From Anaerolineales bacterium (lineage in GTDB: Bacteria; Chloroflexota; Anaerolineae; Anaerolineales; Anaerolineaceae): a stretch of 48,067 nucleotides of DNA. Shown piece by piece: positions 17,996 to 27,597 of the stretch. Position 1 is the stretch's first letter; each line of letters starts with the position of its first letter. The stretch lies in NCBI GenBank assembly GCA_020060485.1, contig JAGVAB010000077.1, forward strand, positions 1-48,067. The letters are read 5' to 3'. Made by a program: the position numbers and the translations under genes. The notes beneath the pieces were generated by a model, which saw nothing but the letters and a program-made list of their open reading frames with translations, was not told where the DNA came from and did no database searches.

Positions 17996-18030
17996 ACTCG
18001 CTCCTTCACCAGAGAAGGAGCGAGTTTCTT
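17996..18030 (+). terminator. Rho-independent terminator after the DUF368 gene
   Basis: A perfect 12-base stem (ACTCGCTCCTTC at 17996-18007 and its complement at 18014-18025) with loop ACCAGA is followed by TTCTT. Confidence 0.88.
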
Positions 18031-18077
18031 ATCCATTCTTTTTGGTTTTGCACACAGATTGCCAACCCACTGATCGG

Positions 18078-18830
18078 TTAGGGCTTTGGGGCGTTTTTCA
18101 CTGGTGGCGCAAATTGCAGAGGCTTTCCAATCAGTATTTGCTCATGAACATGGGCAGCTAAACCCACGCTGCGCGCAATGATAAACAGGGACTTGCCCAA
18201 CTGCCAGTCAAGGCCCAGCTCTGAAAGCAAGCCGGCGATAGCCCCATCCACGTTAATTGGCAACAGCTTTCCGGTTTCTGCCTGCCAGGCAGTTTGCAGG
18301 GCTGTGAGCAATTGCATGAATTGTCCCCAGAAACCATTCTCTTTTGCCAAAGCAAACAGCCGCTCGGCGCGTGGATCAGGGTTGTGCACCCGGTGGCCAA
18401 AACCCGGCAATCTTTGCTTGCTGGCGTGGTATTGCTGCACAACCCGGCCTGCCAGTTCGGCTATGTCATGGCCCTGGCCTTGGTGCAGGGTTTCTTGCAG
18501 CAAGCGGGCGCAAGCCTCGCCGGCACCTCCATGATGTACGCCGATTGAAGCCACGCCGGCAGCCATGGCTGCCTGAACAGGGGAACCGCACGAAGCCACT
18601 GTGCGCGCCACGCAAGCCGATGGCGCATTGATCCCGTGATCGACACAACTGACCAGCATGGCATCCAGCATACGCGCTTGACGTTCATCCGGCATGACAC
18701 CGGATAATAAAAGGAAGGTTACCTCGGAAAATGAGCGGGAACCGATCATTTCTGGCAAAGAATGACCGCGCACTTGAATTTCACCCGGTGCAATACGGGT
18801 AATGGATGTCTCAACAGGTTGAGATTTCAT
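18078..18830 (-). CDS. Citrate-synthase-fold lyase (citryl-CoA lyase-like)
   Basis: The 250-residue protein is shorter than a citrate synthase and matches the stand-alone citryl-CoA lyase size. The three citrate-synthase catalytic positions are present: H65 (VDHGINAPS), H146 (GFGHRVH) and D195 (NVDGA). Known relatives cleave citryl-CoA or similar acyl-CoA compounds to acetyl-CoA plus a ketoacid. The ATG at 18830 has GAGGAGG upstream and is preferred over the ATG at 18851, which overlaps the previous gene. It follows the acyl-CoA synthetase beta gene by one base. The synthetase may therefore activate an organic acid that this lyase splits. The acid could be citrate or a related tricarboxylate and is unproven. 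Confidence 0.82.
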   Translation of the reverse strand: MKSQPVETSITRIAPGEIQVRGHSLPEMIGSRSFSEVTFLLLSGVMPDERQARMLDAMLVSCVDHGINAPSACVARTVASCGSPVQAAMAAGVASIGVHHGGAGEACARLLQETLHQGQGHDIAELAGRVVQQYHASKQRLPGFGHRVHNPDPRAERLFALAKENGFWGQFMQLLTALQTAWQAETGKLLPINVDGAIAGLLSELGLDWQLGKSLFIIARSVGLAAHVHEQILIGKPLQFAPPVKNAPKP

Positions 18831-18831
18831 G

Positions 18832-19488
18832 CTATTCCTCCTCACGCACATAGATGCGCGTATCTACGGCAAAAGCGCCGCGGGGCATGACAATCAGGGG
18901 GTTAATATCCATGGACAACAAGCGAGTGCCTTCAGTCTGCACCAGACGGACCAGACTTGCCAAACATTCCACCAGGGCGCTTCGGTCACAGGCAGGCTGT
19001 CCGCGATACCCGTCCAGTAAACTGGCAACGCGTGTTTCGGAAACCATTTGTTCGATCTGCCATTCGTTGAGCGGCGGTATGCGCAGGCTGGTATCGTTAA
19101 GCCATTCCACCAGAGTGCCGCCTGTGCCAAAGACAATGGCATGCCCAAACTGCGCATCCCATATCGTTCCAGCCAGGGTTTCTACCCCACCTTTCAACAT
19201 ATGCTGCAATAAAAACCCTTCACCGGGCAAATGTGCGCCGCGCTGCCGCAGCAGTTCAAACTGTGCCAGCAATTCGTGGCGATCCTGAATATTCAGCACC
19301 ACCAGATTGGCATCCGATTTATGGGTGGCAGCACTGGAAACCAGTTTCAATACCAGCGGATAGCCCACACTCTCAGCAGCGGCAATAGCCTGGGCCATAT
19401 CTTCTACCAGAATCTGAGGGGGTTGGGCAATCTGAAAAGTATTCAACAAGACCTGGGTCTCCTGGAAACTCATCAACCGTTTTTTCAT
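18832..19488 (-). CDS. NDP-forming acyl-CoA synthetase, beta subunit (ATP-grasp)
   Basis: The 218-residue ATP-grasp domain has the segments PLVLKLVSSAATHKSDANLV, HAIVFGTGGTLVEWLND and MDINPLIV, which match the small beta subunit of ADP-forming acetyl-CoA synthetases. It transfers phosphate between the phosphohistidine of the alpha subunit and ADP. It overlaps the alpha gene by four bases (ATGA) and is followed one base later by the lyase gene, so the three are tightly coupled. Size and split arrangement match the archaeal-type alpha/beta enzyme rather than succinyl-CoA synthetase. Confidence 0.88.
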   Translation of the reverse strand: MKKRLMSFQETQVLLNTFQIAQPPQILVEDMAQAIAAAESVGYPLVLKLVSSAATHKSDANLVVLNIQDRHELLAQFELLRQRGAHLPGEGFLLQHMLKGGVETLAGTIWDAQFGHAIVFGTGGTLVEWLNDTSLRIPPLNEWQIEQMVSETRVASLLDGYRGQPACDRSALVECLASLVRLVQTEGTRLLSMDINPLIVMPRGAFAVDTRIYVREEE

Positions 19489-20933
19489 TTTCCACCCTCT
19501 GGCAGTGACGTGTGCTGCAAATAAGACTGGCGATAGAGCCAGTAAGAACGGGCAGCCGAAAGGGCTCGCACAGCATCGCTGGTCTGGGAAAAGACAGGAA
19601 CACCACCCTGCTGCAAGAGTTGATCAGCTGAAACTTGTTGAGGCTGCTGCTGGCTTATGCGTTGTCCAACCCAGACCACAGCCACCGGTTTCTGATAATC
19701 CCGAGCCACCTGCAGAATGGCACGGGCAGTTTCATGATCCTGTTCCTGCACCAGCGTGCGGGCCAACAGAAGCAGAAGCAAATCAGAGGATTTGTCCTCA
19801 AAGAATGGCCGCAGGGTATGTGGGGTGGCAGTTCCGCGCAAGCTCGGACCGCGCACATCGGCCGGGTTGGCCCACTGCTCCACGCCGGCCAGATGTGATA
19901 CCTGCTGTAAGGCTAGCTGCAATTGGTCGCTGATCCCGGCAGGCTCAATATTTTCCCATTCCAGATAATCGGCAGTCAGCGACCCCATCCCGCCGCTCTG
20001 GGTAACGACCATCCAGCGGGCACAGTTTGTTAGCCGTTCGCCAAAGGCCTCCTGCACCCGCAGCAAGTCGATCATCGGGCGAATATCTTCTGCCAAATGC
20101 GCCCCAAATTGGCGGCAGATGGACTGAAAAACAAAGTCGGAACCAGCCACAGCGGCTGTGTGGGTGGCGGCAGCCTGTTGGCCTCGCCGGGTGCGGCCGC
20201 TCTTGACCAGCACCAGTGGCTTGCCGGCATGCAGGGCCTGGCGCATTCCTTCAACAAATGCTGCGCCATCCTGAATGCCTTCAACGAAGGCTCCGATCAC
20301 CCGGGTGGATGGATCGGCAGCCAGAAAAGAAAACCCGCTGCCCAAATTGATATCCATCTGATTGCCAACCGATATGATCTTGTTCAAGCCAATCGCATGA
20401 TCGACAAATACACCATACAGAGCCATCATCAACGCGCCACTCTGGGAGAGAAAAGAAACTCCGCCAGGACAGGCCGCACAGGGCAAACGGGTGGCAGTCA
20501 GTTTGGCAGGGATATCAGCATAACCGGCGCAATTTGGCCCCAGGACGGCGATTCCGCTTTGCTGAACGAGACTCGTCAGTTCTTGCTGCAATCGCCTGCC
20601 TTGTTCATCGCTCTCGGCAAATCCAGCACTGATGATCAATACGGCCTTGACCCCGGCTGCGATACATTGGGCAACGATGGATAAAACCAGATTGCGGTTC
20701 ACAACCACGATAGCCAGGTCCACCTTGCCAGGCACCTCGTTAATCCCGGCATAACAGGTAAGGCCAAACACTTGCTGGTGCTGAGGATTCACCGGATAGA
20801 TCTCTCCGGGAAAACCAAAACCGATCAGGTCGTTCAGAATGCCCGCCTGGTAGAGGCCTTTTTCAGACGCGCCAATAATGGCCACAGACCGCGCGGTGAA
20901 AAATGCTGCCAGATGATGGGGTTCAACGGACAT
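19485..20933 (-). CDS. NDP-forming acyl-CoA synthetase, alpha subunit
   Basis: The 482-residue protein has an N-terminal CoA-binding Rossmann domain (SVAIIGASEKGLYQAG, residues 16-31), a succinyl-CoA-synthetase-like ligase domain with GPNCAGYAD, and the phospho-acceptor histidine H258 in THTAAVAGSD. It forms or cleaves an acyl-CoA with ATP/ADP. The start at 20933 is chosen for its GAGGAATT site and because the frame upstream runs into the preceding gene. It overlaps that gene by 11 bases. Acyl substrate unknown. Context with a citryl-CoA lyase-like protein suggests a polycarboxylate. Confidence 0.9.
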   Translation of the reverse strand: MSVEPHHLAAFFTARSVAIIGASEKGLYQAGILNDLIGFGFPGEIYPVNPQHQQVFGLTCYAGINEVPGKVDLAIVVVNRNLVLSIVAQCIAAGVKAVLIISAGFAESDEQGRRLQQELTSLVQQSGIAVLGPNCAGYADIPAKLTATRLPCAACPGGVSFLSQSGALMMALYGVFVDHAIGLNKIISVGNQMDINLGSGFSFLAADPSTRVIGAFVEGIQDGAAFVEGMRQALHAGKPLVLVKSGRTRRGQQAAATHTAAVAGSDFVFQSICRQFGAHLAEDIRPMIDLLRVQEAFGERLTNCARWMVVTQSGGMGSLTADYLEWENIEPAGISDQLQLALQQVSHLAGVEQWANPADVRGPSLRGTATPHTLRPFFEDKSSDLLLLLLARTLVQEQDHETARAILQVARDYQKPVAVVWVGQRISQQQPQQVSADQLLQQGGVPVFSQTSDAVRALSAARSYWLYRQSYLQHTSLPEGGK

Positions 20934-22995
20934 GTAATTCCTCGAAACGGGTGTGGCAGTTTGGGCCTGCCGCCAGCCCAAGCATACCGTTCATGTACGG
21001 TTTGTCTTCATCCAGCCACGCAAGAGATATATTGGCATGTGGGACTTGCAGTGCAATATGATTACCGCGCAATTCAATATGCAGGCGCACAGATTCTCCA
21101 TGCTGCCAGTTAAAGGGCTGTGCAGCCAATTCCTTGAACTTTCCGTTCTCTTTTTTACAAAGCACCAATTTGCCATCAGCCAACCCGGCGGCATAACTTC
21201 TCAGCGCACCCTGAACACGAAACAGGACAAAATGTTCAGGCCCCACCAGTGGGGTAAAGGAAACATCCATTTCCATATCCTGCCAATCCAGTAAGCCGGT
21301 ATAAGTTTCGCTCATCTCATTGCCGCTGCCATGGTATCCACCCTCCTCCACCCGCCAAAAGCCGCGCAAGTACGTCCATTGGGCGGCAGTACCATATTGC
21401 ATGGGAAGGTCTGAAAAATGCAGATCCAATTGAGGTCGCCCGCTCCAGTCCAGTTCATCCAGATAGAATTCACCTTTCCAGGTGGCGGCTGAAAGATTTC
21501 TGAAAACAAGCCCTGCCTGTGACAGGCGGGCATTGGGAATAGGCGGGATGCTCCAGTTCAATTCCTGCCAGCTTCCCGGCACAAGCTGCACGCTGCCGCC
21601 CTGAAAACGTTGGCCGCTTTGGGCATCATAGACATATAACCCGGCCAGAATGCTGTCTGACTGGCCAGGCGGCAATTGCAGGCGGGCGCGCAAGGTTTGT
21701 CCTGGATAAATGGTGGGCGAGAAACCAGCACCATAATATTCAGAATTCAATTGCTGCGGTTCAAGGTAAGTGGGCAGATAAATTCCCATGTCCTGTTTTT
21801 TCTTCAGCAGGCGAACAACCCCGTGCAACGTCCCCCGACCATCAAATACAGCCTGTTTCAGCATCAGGATATTGCGCTGCTCGCCCCAATATTGAAAGCC
21901 ATGGGTAGAGCCGGGGAAACTGAAATCGCAGCGCGGGCGGCAGGCAGCAAGCGGCTGGTTTGCAATCCGCCGGCCGCAATTTGCCAGACGGCAGGCCACA
22001 GCCGGGATGTCCAGAAGATTGGCAGAGCCTACAATACTGGCTGCAGCAAAGAAATCGTTTTGCGGGTGGCGCCAGCGGTCTTGAATGCCTTCCAGGCCAA
22101 CCGCCGTGGCAACGATGGCAGCCACATTGCCCACATTGCAATCCGTGTCCCAGCCGGCCATATTGGTGATAGAAATACTGCGCGAGAAATCTCCCCCGCC
22201 GTATAAAAGACCCATCACGATCACTGCGGCATTGGGGATGATATGGACGATGCCGGGATAGCGATCATAGCCAAAATGATGAAAGATAAAATCAAAGCAG
22301 GCGCGCCAATCGGCGGGATTCTCTTGATGAAACTCATGAACTGCGTTTACAACCCGCGCATATTCGCTTTCTGCGGGGATAACCTGTAAACCCTGGCGGA
22401 TCCAATCCTGTGGGTCCCGACTGCCGAAGGCAGCACTGACCAGGGCAGCAATGAACATGCCGCCATAGATTCCATTGCGGTCATGGGTCACAGAGGCGGC
22501 CTTTTTTGCATAGTCCGCAGCGAGTTGCGGATCATTGGGAGCCATCCAGCCCCACAGGTCGCTAAAGATCTGCCCGCCAATTTGTTCAGCCACGCTATAA
22601 CCATTCATCCTGGCTGAGCCCGATAGCGGCGCAGACATGCCGTGTTTTAAATTAAGGTAGGCAGTATGCTCTGTGGAAGCGCCATAGCCGCCCCACCACA
22701 AACTGCCGTGCTGGTCGCCCAGGTAGTTGAGCAAGGTTTGACCCATTTGGGCAGCGCTGACCTGTGGGCCATAGTCTTCCAGCGCGCGCAAAAAGATCAT
22801 CGGCACTGATGTATCATCATCGGGTTGAAAGATCTTTTCTTCCGGCATGGGCAGGTATTCCAGCACCTCGCCAAGATAATCAGCAATGTGCTGGTAGGTC
22901 CAGTTTTCCAGCGGCGCGCCAAAACGCACGCCAATGCATTTGCCAAGCCAGCCAGCATATACACGTTCTGCATAATGTTCAGGAATGTGCGGCAT
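20923..22995 (-). CDS. ADP-ribosylglycohydrolase-fold protein with C-terminal beta-sandwich region
   Basis: The first ~330 of 690 residues form an ADP-ribosylglycohydrolase-like domain with both dinuclear-magnesium motifs: D59-D-D-T62 and GWDTDCNVG (residues 281-289). The remaining half is rich in tryptophan, aspartate and beta-strand patterns and resembles a laminin-G/concanavalin-like glycan-binding or hydrolase accessory region. No signal peptide is visible. It lies between a sugar-binding lipoprotein gene and an acyl-CoA synthetase. This placement argues that the fold acts here as a glycosidase on an imported sugar conjugate rather than on ADP-ribosylated protein. That reading is inference. 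Confidence 0.83.
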   Translation of the reverse strand: MPHIPEHYAERVYAGWLGKCIGVRFGAPLENWTYQHIADYLGEVLEYLPMPEEKIFQPDDDTSVPMIFLRALEDYGPQVSAAQMGQTLLNYLGDQHGSLWWGGYGASTEHTAYLNLKHGMSAPLSGSARMNGYSVAEQIGGQIFSDLWGWMAPNDPQLAADYAKKAASVTHDRNGIYGGMFIAALVSAAFGSRDPQDWIRQGLQVIPAESEYARVVNAVHEFHQENPADWRACFDFIFHHFGYDRYPGIVHIIPNAAVIVMGLLYGGGDFSRSISITNMAGWDTDCNVGNVAAIVATAVGLEGIQDRWRHPQNDFFAAASIVGSANLLDIPAVACRLANCGRRIANQPLAACRPRCDFSFPGSTHGFQYWGEQRNILMLKQAVFDGRGTLHGVVRLLKKKQDMGIYLPTYLEPQQLNSEYYGAGFSPTIYPGQTLRARLQLPPGQSDSILAGLYVYDAQSGQRFQGGSVQLVPGSWQELNWSIPPIPNARLSQAGLVFRNLSAATWKGEFYLDELDWSGRPQLDLHFSDLPMQYGTAAQWTYLRGFWRVEEGGYHGSGNEMSETYTGLLDWQDMEMDVSFTPLVGPEHFVLFRVQGALRSYAAGLADGKLVLCKKENGKFKELAAQPFNWQHGESVRLHIELRGNHIALQVPHANISLAWLDEDKPYMNGMLGLAAGPNCHTRFEELHVR

Positions 22996-23161
22996 AGGAT
23001 CTCTTTCTCTTTCTCACCAATAAACACGTGGGACATTGAAGCCTGACATGATCCGGTTTAAGCTTATCATAATCTGAGGGCACTCAGATACAAAGAACAC
23101 GAACAGAACAAGCATTTCTTTGCAGCCTTGTGCCCTCAGGAGGAAACCTGCGGGTCGCAGT

Positions 23162-24568
23162 TTACTTCAGGGAAGCCATATTTTTGTCCAGGCAGATCTG
23201 GGCTTCTGCCACCAGCGGCGGCAGGATGTTTTCCAGATCGGTCTTGCCTTCTTCAATATAGCCGCTGGTGATGGTATCAAAGATGCCGCCCACACAATCC
23301 CAGTAGAACTGATTGCGCTCATAATTCAAAACACGGGCTGGCTTTTCCAGTTCGGCATAAATAGGGCCAAGGATCGGGTCTTCTTTCCAGCCCATCTCTT
23401 CCCAAATTTCAGGAATGGCAGGAGTCCAAACACCGGATTCGGCCATGATCTTGGCGCCTTCCGGTCCGCTCAGAAACTCCATGAATTCCCAAACGCGTTG
23501 CTTGTATTCGCTATCCTTGTTCATATAGAACATATAGGAGTCGGTCCAGGAAATGGCTTCTTCGCCAGCGACAAAGCTGGGGGGTTCAATGATGCCGTAG
23601 TTAAAGTCAACCTTTTCCAGGAATAGTTGGTTATCCCATGAGGTCATGCCAAAGATGCCAATCTGTCCGGAAAGGAAATCCAACCCGAATTGATCGGCCA
23701 GACCAGCCGGGGCTGAAACCTTGTCGGTGGCTGCCAGATCGAGGATGAATTTCATGGCATTGATGGCTTCGGGGGTATCCATGTAACCCGCCACCTGAGA
23801 ACCATCTTCGTTAAGGAAATCTACGCCCAGGTTGAAGGAGAAAGGATGCCACTGGAACCAGCCAGAATCAATGGTGGAAAGGCCGTAAATATTCCTGGCA
23901 GGGTCGTTAACCGCAATGGCTTTTTGACGCAAGTCTTCTACTGTCCATCCAGGCTGCGGATATTCCACGCCGGCAGCATCAAAGATATCTTTGTTATAAG
24001 CGAAGACGTAACCAGTCGCATCGCGCGGTAAAGCGTAATACTTGCCATCATATTTGCCGCGAATGTCACCGATCGGGAAATAGAGTTCTGAAGGATCAAT
24101 GCCATCCTTCTCCAGATAGGGAGTAAGGTCTTCCAGGAAACCCTGGGAGGCAATATCTGGCGACCAGTAGTGATACCAGATGTCAGGGCCCTGACCAGCG
24201 GCAATGGCGGTCAGCACGCGCGTGGCAAAAGCGCGTGAAGGAAACAAGGATACGGCCACTTTGGTGTTGGGGTGAGATGCCTCAAATGCGCGCGCCAAAT
24301 CGTAGTGGACTTGCCGGGTTTGGGCTGTATCACGTCCCCTTTCGGTGCCCCAGAATGTGATGGTGACAACATCATCATCGCTGAGTTCTTTCGCAGGTTG
24401 CGGGGTGGCGGTAACTTCAATGTATTGCACCACCGGGGTGCCTTCTTTTTCAACGATCACGGTCTGCTGGATGATCTCGGGGGCAGATTGCGCAGGTGCA
24501 CAACTGGCAATTAGCAACGAAATCACTGACAGCAGGGTAAAAACAGTGAACAATCTCTTGTGACTCAT
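23162..24568 (-). CDS. Sugar ABC transporter substrate-binding lipoprotein
   Basis: The 468-residue protein has a lipoprotein signal peptide ending in LIASC. Its extracellular solute-binding domain (family 1) contains DIWYHYWSPD, LPRDATGYVFAYNKDIFDAAG and EFMEFLSGPEGAKIMAESG. AAGGAG precedes the ATG. It follows the permease genes in the operon, the reverse of the first transporter locus, and is separated from them by a 124-base gap without a recognisable operator. It captures the unknown substrate of the LacI/ADP-ribosylglycohydrolase regulon. Confidence 0.92.
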   Translation of the reverse strand: MSHKRLFTVFTLLSVISLLIASCAPAQSAPEIIQQTVIVEKEGTPVVQYIEVTATPQPAKELSDDDVVTITFWGTERGRDTAQTRQVHYDLARAFEASHPNTKVAVSLFPSRAFATRVLTAIAAGQGPDIWYHYWSPDIASQGFLEDLTPYLEKDGIDPSELYFPIGDIRGKYDGKYYALPRDATGYVFAYNKDIFDAAGVEYPQPGWTVEDLRQKAIAVNDPARNIYGLSTIDSGWFQWHPFSFNLGVDFLNEDGSQVAGYMDTPEAINAMKFILDLAATDKVSAPAGLADQFGLDFLSGQIGIFGMTSWDNQLFLEKVDFNYGIIEPPSFVAGEEAISWTDSYMFYMNKDSEYKQRVWEFMEFLSGPEGAKIMAESGVWTPAIPEIWEEMGWKEDPILGPIYAELEKPARVLNYERNQFYWDCVGGIFDTITSGYIEEGKTDLENILPPLVAEAQICLDKNMASLK

Positions 24569-24692
24569 TTCTCTATCTCCTTAAGAAAGTTTTTGTGGCC
24601 GTTCTTATAAACCAACAGCTGCCTTTTACGGCACATTATGCAGCATTTTTGAACACGAATTTATTTCCTTTTTTCTCATACACCTCCTGTCA

Positions 24693-25559
24693 TCAACCCT
24701 TGATAGCTGTTGTCGCAATGCCACCCATCAAGCGTTTTTGAGTAATGAAGAATAAAATAGCCGGTGGCAACATAGCCATCAGTGAGCCAGCCATGAGCAT
24801 TTCCCAGGCAGTGAATTTGGTGCCCTGAAAGAATGCCAGGCCAATTGAAACCGTAAATTTGGAAGGATCATTGAGATAGACCAACGGGCGCATGAAATCA
24901 TTCCAAACGTCCACAAAAGTAAAGACTGTTACCAGTACCAGAGCTGGCACCATCAAGGGCATCAGCACATGCACCAGGGTTTGGAAACGATTGGCGCCAT
25001 CCAGCATGGCGGCCTCATCCAGTTCCAAAGGAATGGTCATCATATATTGACGCATCAGGAAGATCAGATAAGGGCTGCCGGCAAAAGAAGGCAGGATCAG
25101 TGGAAGATAGGAATTGATCAAACCCATTCTGGCGAAAAGAATAAACTGTGGAACCAAAGTGATCGTACTGGGGATCATCAAGGTGCCCAGCAGCACCAGG
25201 AAAAGCGTGTTGCGGCCAGGAAACCGGAATCGGGAAAAGCCATAAGCGACCGTTGTGGTAGCGAAGATCTGCCCAATCACATTCCAGAAAACCAGCACAA
25301 AACTGTTCTTCACGAATCGTGCAAAAGGCACTTCCTGAAAAACTCTGGGGAAATTCTCAAAGGTGATCGGGTTCGGGACCCAGGAAGGCGGCAGTTTCAA
25401 TACCTGGTCGGGGGAGCGCATGGCAGTCGCCAGCATCCAGTAAAAAGGCACGATCAACAATGCAGTGATGACAAGCAAAGCTGCATAAGCCGTAATTTTC
25501 CTGCGAGTTTTGCGTTTTAAAAAACCTCTTGCCGGTTTTTTAGCCTGTTGTGTTTGCAT
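24693..25559 (-). CDS. Sugar ABC transporter permease, MalG type
   Basis: The 288-residue membrane protein has six predicted helices and the EAA loop LELDEAAMLDGANRFQTLVH around residue 185. It partners with the MalF-type permease 11 bases upstream, and AAGGTG precedes the ATG. No ATPase is encoded in the locus, so a shared ATPase is expected. Confidence 0.92.
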   Translation of the reverse strand: MQTQQAKKPARGFLKRKTRRKITAYAALLVITALLIVPFYWMLATAMRSPDQVLKLPPSWVPNPITFENFPRVFQEVPFARFVKNSFVLVFWNVIGQIFATTTVAYGFSRFRFPGRNTLFLVLLGTLMIPSTITLVPQFILFARMGLINSYLPLILPSFAGSPYLIFLMRQYMMTIPLELDEAAMLDGANRFQTLVHVLMPLMVPALVLVTVFTFVDVWNDFMRPLVYLNDPSKFTVSIGLAFFQGTKFTAWEMLMAGSLMAMLPPAILFFITQKRLMGGIATTAIKG

Positions 25560-25570
25560 TGGGCACCTTC

Positions 25571-26551
25571 CTATTTCTTTTCCGCCTCATAGTGCACCCA
25601 GTAAGGTGAACTACGAAAAACCAGCACGGTGATGATTAAAATGAAGATGGTCAATAACCATGACAACGCAGAGGCATATCCCATTTGCAGATTTTGCCAG
25701 CCTTTGATGTACACATAGAGCATGTAGAAATACAATTGTTTGATCGGCCCGGCGTAGCCGCTGGATTGCGAGACCACATAAGCCGGGGTGAAGGTCTGGA
25801 AGACGCCGATCAATTCCACCACGATTTGGAAGAACAAAATGGGTGACAACATCGGCAGGGTTACGTTCCAGAATTTCTGCCAGCCAGATGCCCCATCAAC
25901 ATCGGCCGCGTCATACAATTGGGCCGGAATGTTTTGCAAACCAGCCAGGTAGATCACCGCCGCCGCCCCCAAACGCCACATGGCGATCATGATGATGCCC
26001 CATAAGGCAAAACGGGGGTCTTTGAACCAGTTGGGACCATTAATGCCCAGGTAACTTAGCAGGATATTCAACAGCCCATAGGTCGGCTGCAAAATCCACA
26101 TGAAGACCAGCGAGGCCGCAATGGCTGGAGCAATCGAGGGCATATAAACCAGGGTGCGGAAAATGCCAATGCCTTTGACTTTGGCATTCAATGCCATGGC
26201 AGTGATAATGGCAAGGATGGTCATCAGTGGGATGTAGATCAGAGCGTAGCGGATGGTTACGCCAACACTGTTCCAGAAGTTCCTGTCACCGGTGAAGATC
26301 TCTTTGTAATTATCCAGTCCAATCCAGACCGGTGTGCCAACAATGTTCCATTTGGTAAAACTGATCACAAAAGAAACCAGAGCTGGAATAGCATAAAATA
26401 ACAGAAATCCTATCAACCAGGGAGAAATGAAGAGCAGCCCGGTAATGGCTTCTTTGCGACGCTGGCGCGAAAGTTCTGCCCAGGCTGAACCGAACTTCTT
26501 TGCTGGTTTGCCTTTCTCAGTACCCATGCGGGAGAACAGCGGAGTTGACAT
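25571..26551 (-). CDS. Sugar ABC transporter permease, MalF type
   Basis: The 326-residue membrane protein has the EAA-type loop QLYDAADVDGASGWQKFWNV near residue 225 and six to seven helices after a basic N-terminus. The start at 26551 has AGGAGG seven bases upstream. The longer frame starting at 26623 would overlap the preceding gene and lacks such a site. It lies 13 bases after the ADP-ribosylglycohydrolase-fold gene, so both are in one operon. Confidence 0.9.
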   Translation of the reverse strand: MSTPLFSRMGTEKGKPAKKFGSAWAELSRQRRKEAITGLLFISPWLIGFLLFYAIPALVSFVISFTKWNIVGTPVWIGLDNYKEIFTGDRNFWNSVGVTIRYALIYIPLMTILAIITAMALNAKVKGIGIFRTLVYMPSIAPAIAASLVFMWILQPTYGLLNILLSYLGINGPNWFKDPRFALWGIIMIAMWRLGAAAVIYLAGLQNIPAQLYDAADVDGASGWQKFWNVTLPMLSPILFFQIVVELIGVFQTFTPAYVVSQSSGYAGPIKQLYFYMLYVYIKGWQNLQMGYASALSWLLTIFILIITVLVFRSSPYWVHYEAEKK

Positions 26552-26564
26552 CAAGCCTCCTTTT

Positions 26565-27515
26565 CTATGCTGGCAGGTCACACAAGGCTTCGGCCAGAGC
26601 CAGCATATCCTCTTGCGCAGCAAATTTCAAACACACACCACTCGGTTTTTGCACACTGTTGATCCAGTTGACAGGTATGGTCTGGATACCATGCATCGCC
26701 CCACACAAAGCACCAACCACTGCACCAATTGTGTCGGCATCCCGGCCAAAATTGCAGGCCCAGAACATTCCTTTTTGAAAATCTCCACCTGTCAAACGGA
26801 ATATGCCAAAGATCTGCGGCAGAGCCTCGGCAGCCATGGCGTGGGTGGGTGTCCACAAAGCAGTGTGCAATTGCTCCCAGGCGGCTTCAATCGAGCCAGC
26901 CTGTTCACAGATTTGCATGGAGAGCCGCATGGTGTGGCCCAGCCAGCTATCGACAGGAATGCGGCGCAGCGCTTCCTGCCAGATGTCTTCTACAGGTGCA
27001 CCTGCCATAGCCAGTGAGACCGCCGCGGCGACAGCCTGGGCTGCCCATACGCCGTCAGCATAATGGCTGACCTCGGCATCCAGTCTGGCCAGCTCGGCCG
27101 CCCGGTCCGGGTCGCCCGCCGCGAAAATACCAAAAGGAGCGGCACGCATGGCAGCGCCATCATCGTTGTTGTTGACATTAAAGCGGCCAGATTCAGGGGG
27201 CAGCAAACCGCGGCGCAAATTTTCTACTGCGCCATATAACGGAGTGCCGCCGCGGCTGAACATGCCGCCCTGATCAATAATATATTTATGCCAGCCGGAC
27301 AAAATAGCGTCGGTGGTTAAGTGCCCGGCGCAATCCAGCAGGATACGGGCACTTAATACGGCAAATTCCGTGTCATCTGTGCTGCTTGCATCATCATAGA
27401 AATTGGTAACAATGCCGTATTTGCGGCGATAGACATCCGAGCGTCCCAGGTCTCCCAGGGCATCTCCACATGCCAATCCAATTAGACAACCTTTTGCTCT
27501 TTCGTTCTTGTTCAT
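26565..27515 (-). CDS. ADP-ribosylglycohydrolase family protein
   Basis: The 316 residues are a complete canonical ADP-ribosylglycohydrolase domain: GLACGDALGD (12-22), the metal motif TDDT (46-49) and FGRDADTIGAVVGALCGAMH near residue 255. Enzymes of this fold use two magnesium ions to hydrolyse N- or O-ribosyl glycosidic bonds. It is the first gene after a LacI-type operator at 27556-27567 and precedes the transporter permeases. A role in cleaving an imported riboside or other glycoside therefore seems more likely than reversal of protein modification. AGGAG precedes the ATG. It is only distantly related to the larger paralogue at 20923-22995. Confidence 0.92.
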   Translation of the reverse strand: MNKNERAKGCLIGLACGDALGDLGRSDVYRRKYGIVTNFYDDASSTDDTEFAVLSARILLDCAGHLTTDAILSGWHKYIIDQGGMFSRGGTPLYGAVENLRRGLLPPESGRFNVNNNDDGAAMRAAPFGIFAAGDPDRAAELARLDAEVSHYADGVWAAQAVAAAVSLAMAGAPVEDIWQEALRRIPVDSWLGHTMRLSMQICEQAGSIEAAWEQLHTALWTPTHAMAAEALPQIFGIFRLTGGDFQKGMFWACNFGRDADTIGAVVGALCGAMHGIQTIPVNWINSVQKPSGVCLKFAAQEDMLALAEALCDLPA

Positions 27516-27555
27516 TCCGCTCCTGTATTCATGTGACCTGTTTGTATATCAGGGT

Positions 27556-27567
27556 TGAACGTTCCCA
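27556..27567 (-). promoter_or_regulatory. LacI-type operator upstream of the ADP-ribosylglycohydrolase/transporter operon
   Basis: TTGAACGTTCCC here shares AACGTTCCCATTA with the palindrome at 28632-28642, in the 82-base gap between the regulator and the operon. It implies that the regulator also controls the transporter operon separately from its own gene. Poor -35 and -10 matches flank it. Confidence 0.6.
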
Positions 27568-27597
27568 TTAATCAAGAAAAAAATAACCGGAAATTTC

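Noticed and set aside
17296..18081. 261-codon frame overlapping the DUF368 gene
   Set aside because: It is a shadow in another frame with histidine- and arginine-rich translation and it runs through the strong terminator.
20097..20684. 195-codon plus-strand frame inside the acyl-CoA synthetase gene
   Set aside because: It is antisense to a gene with clear catalytic motifs.
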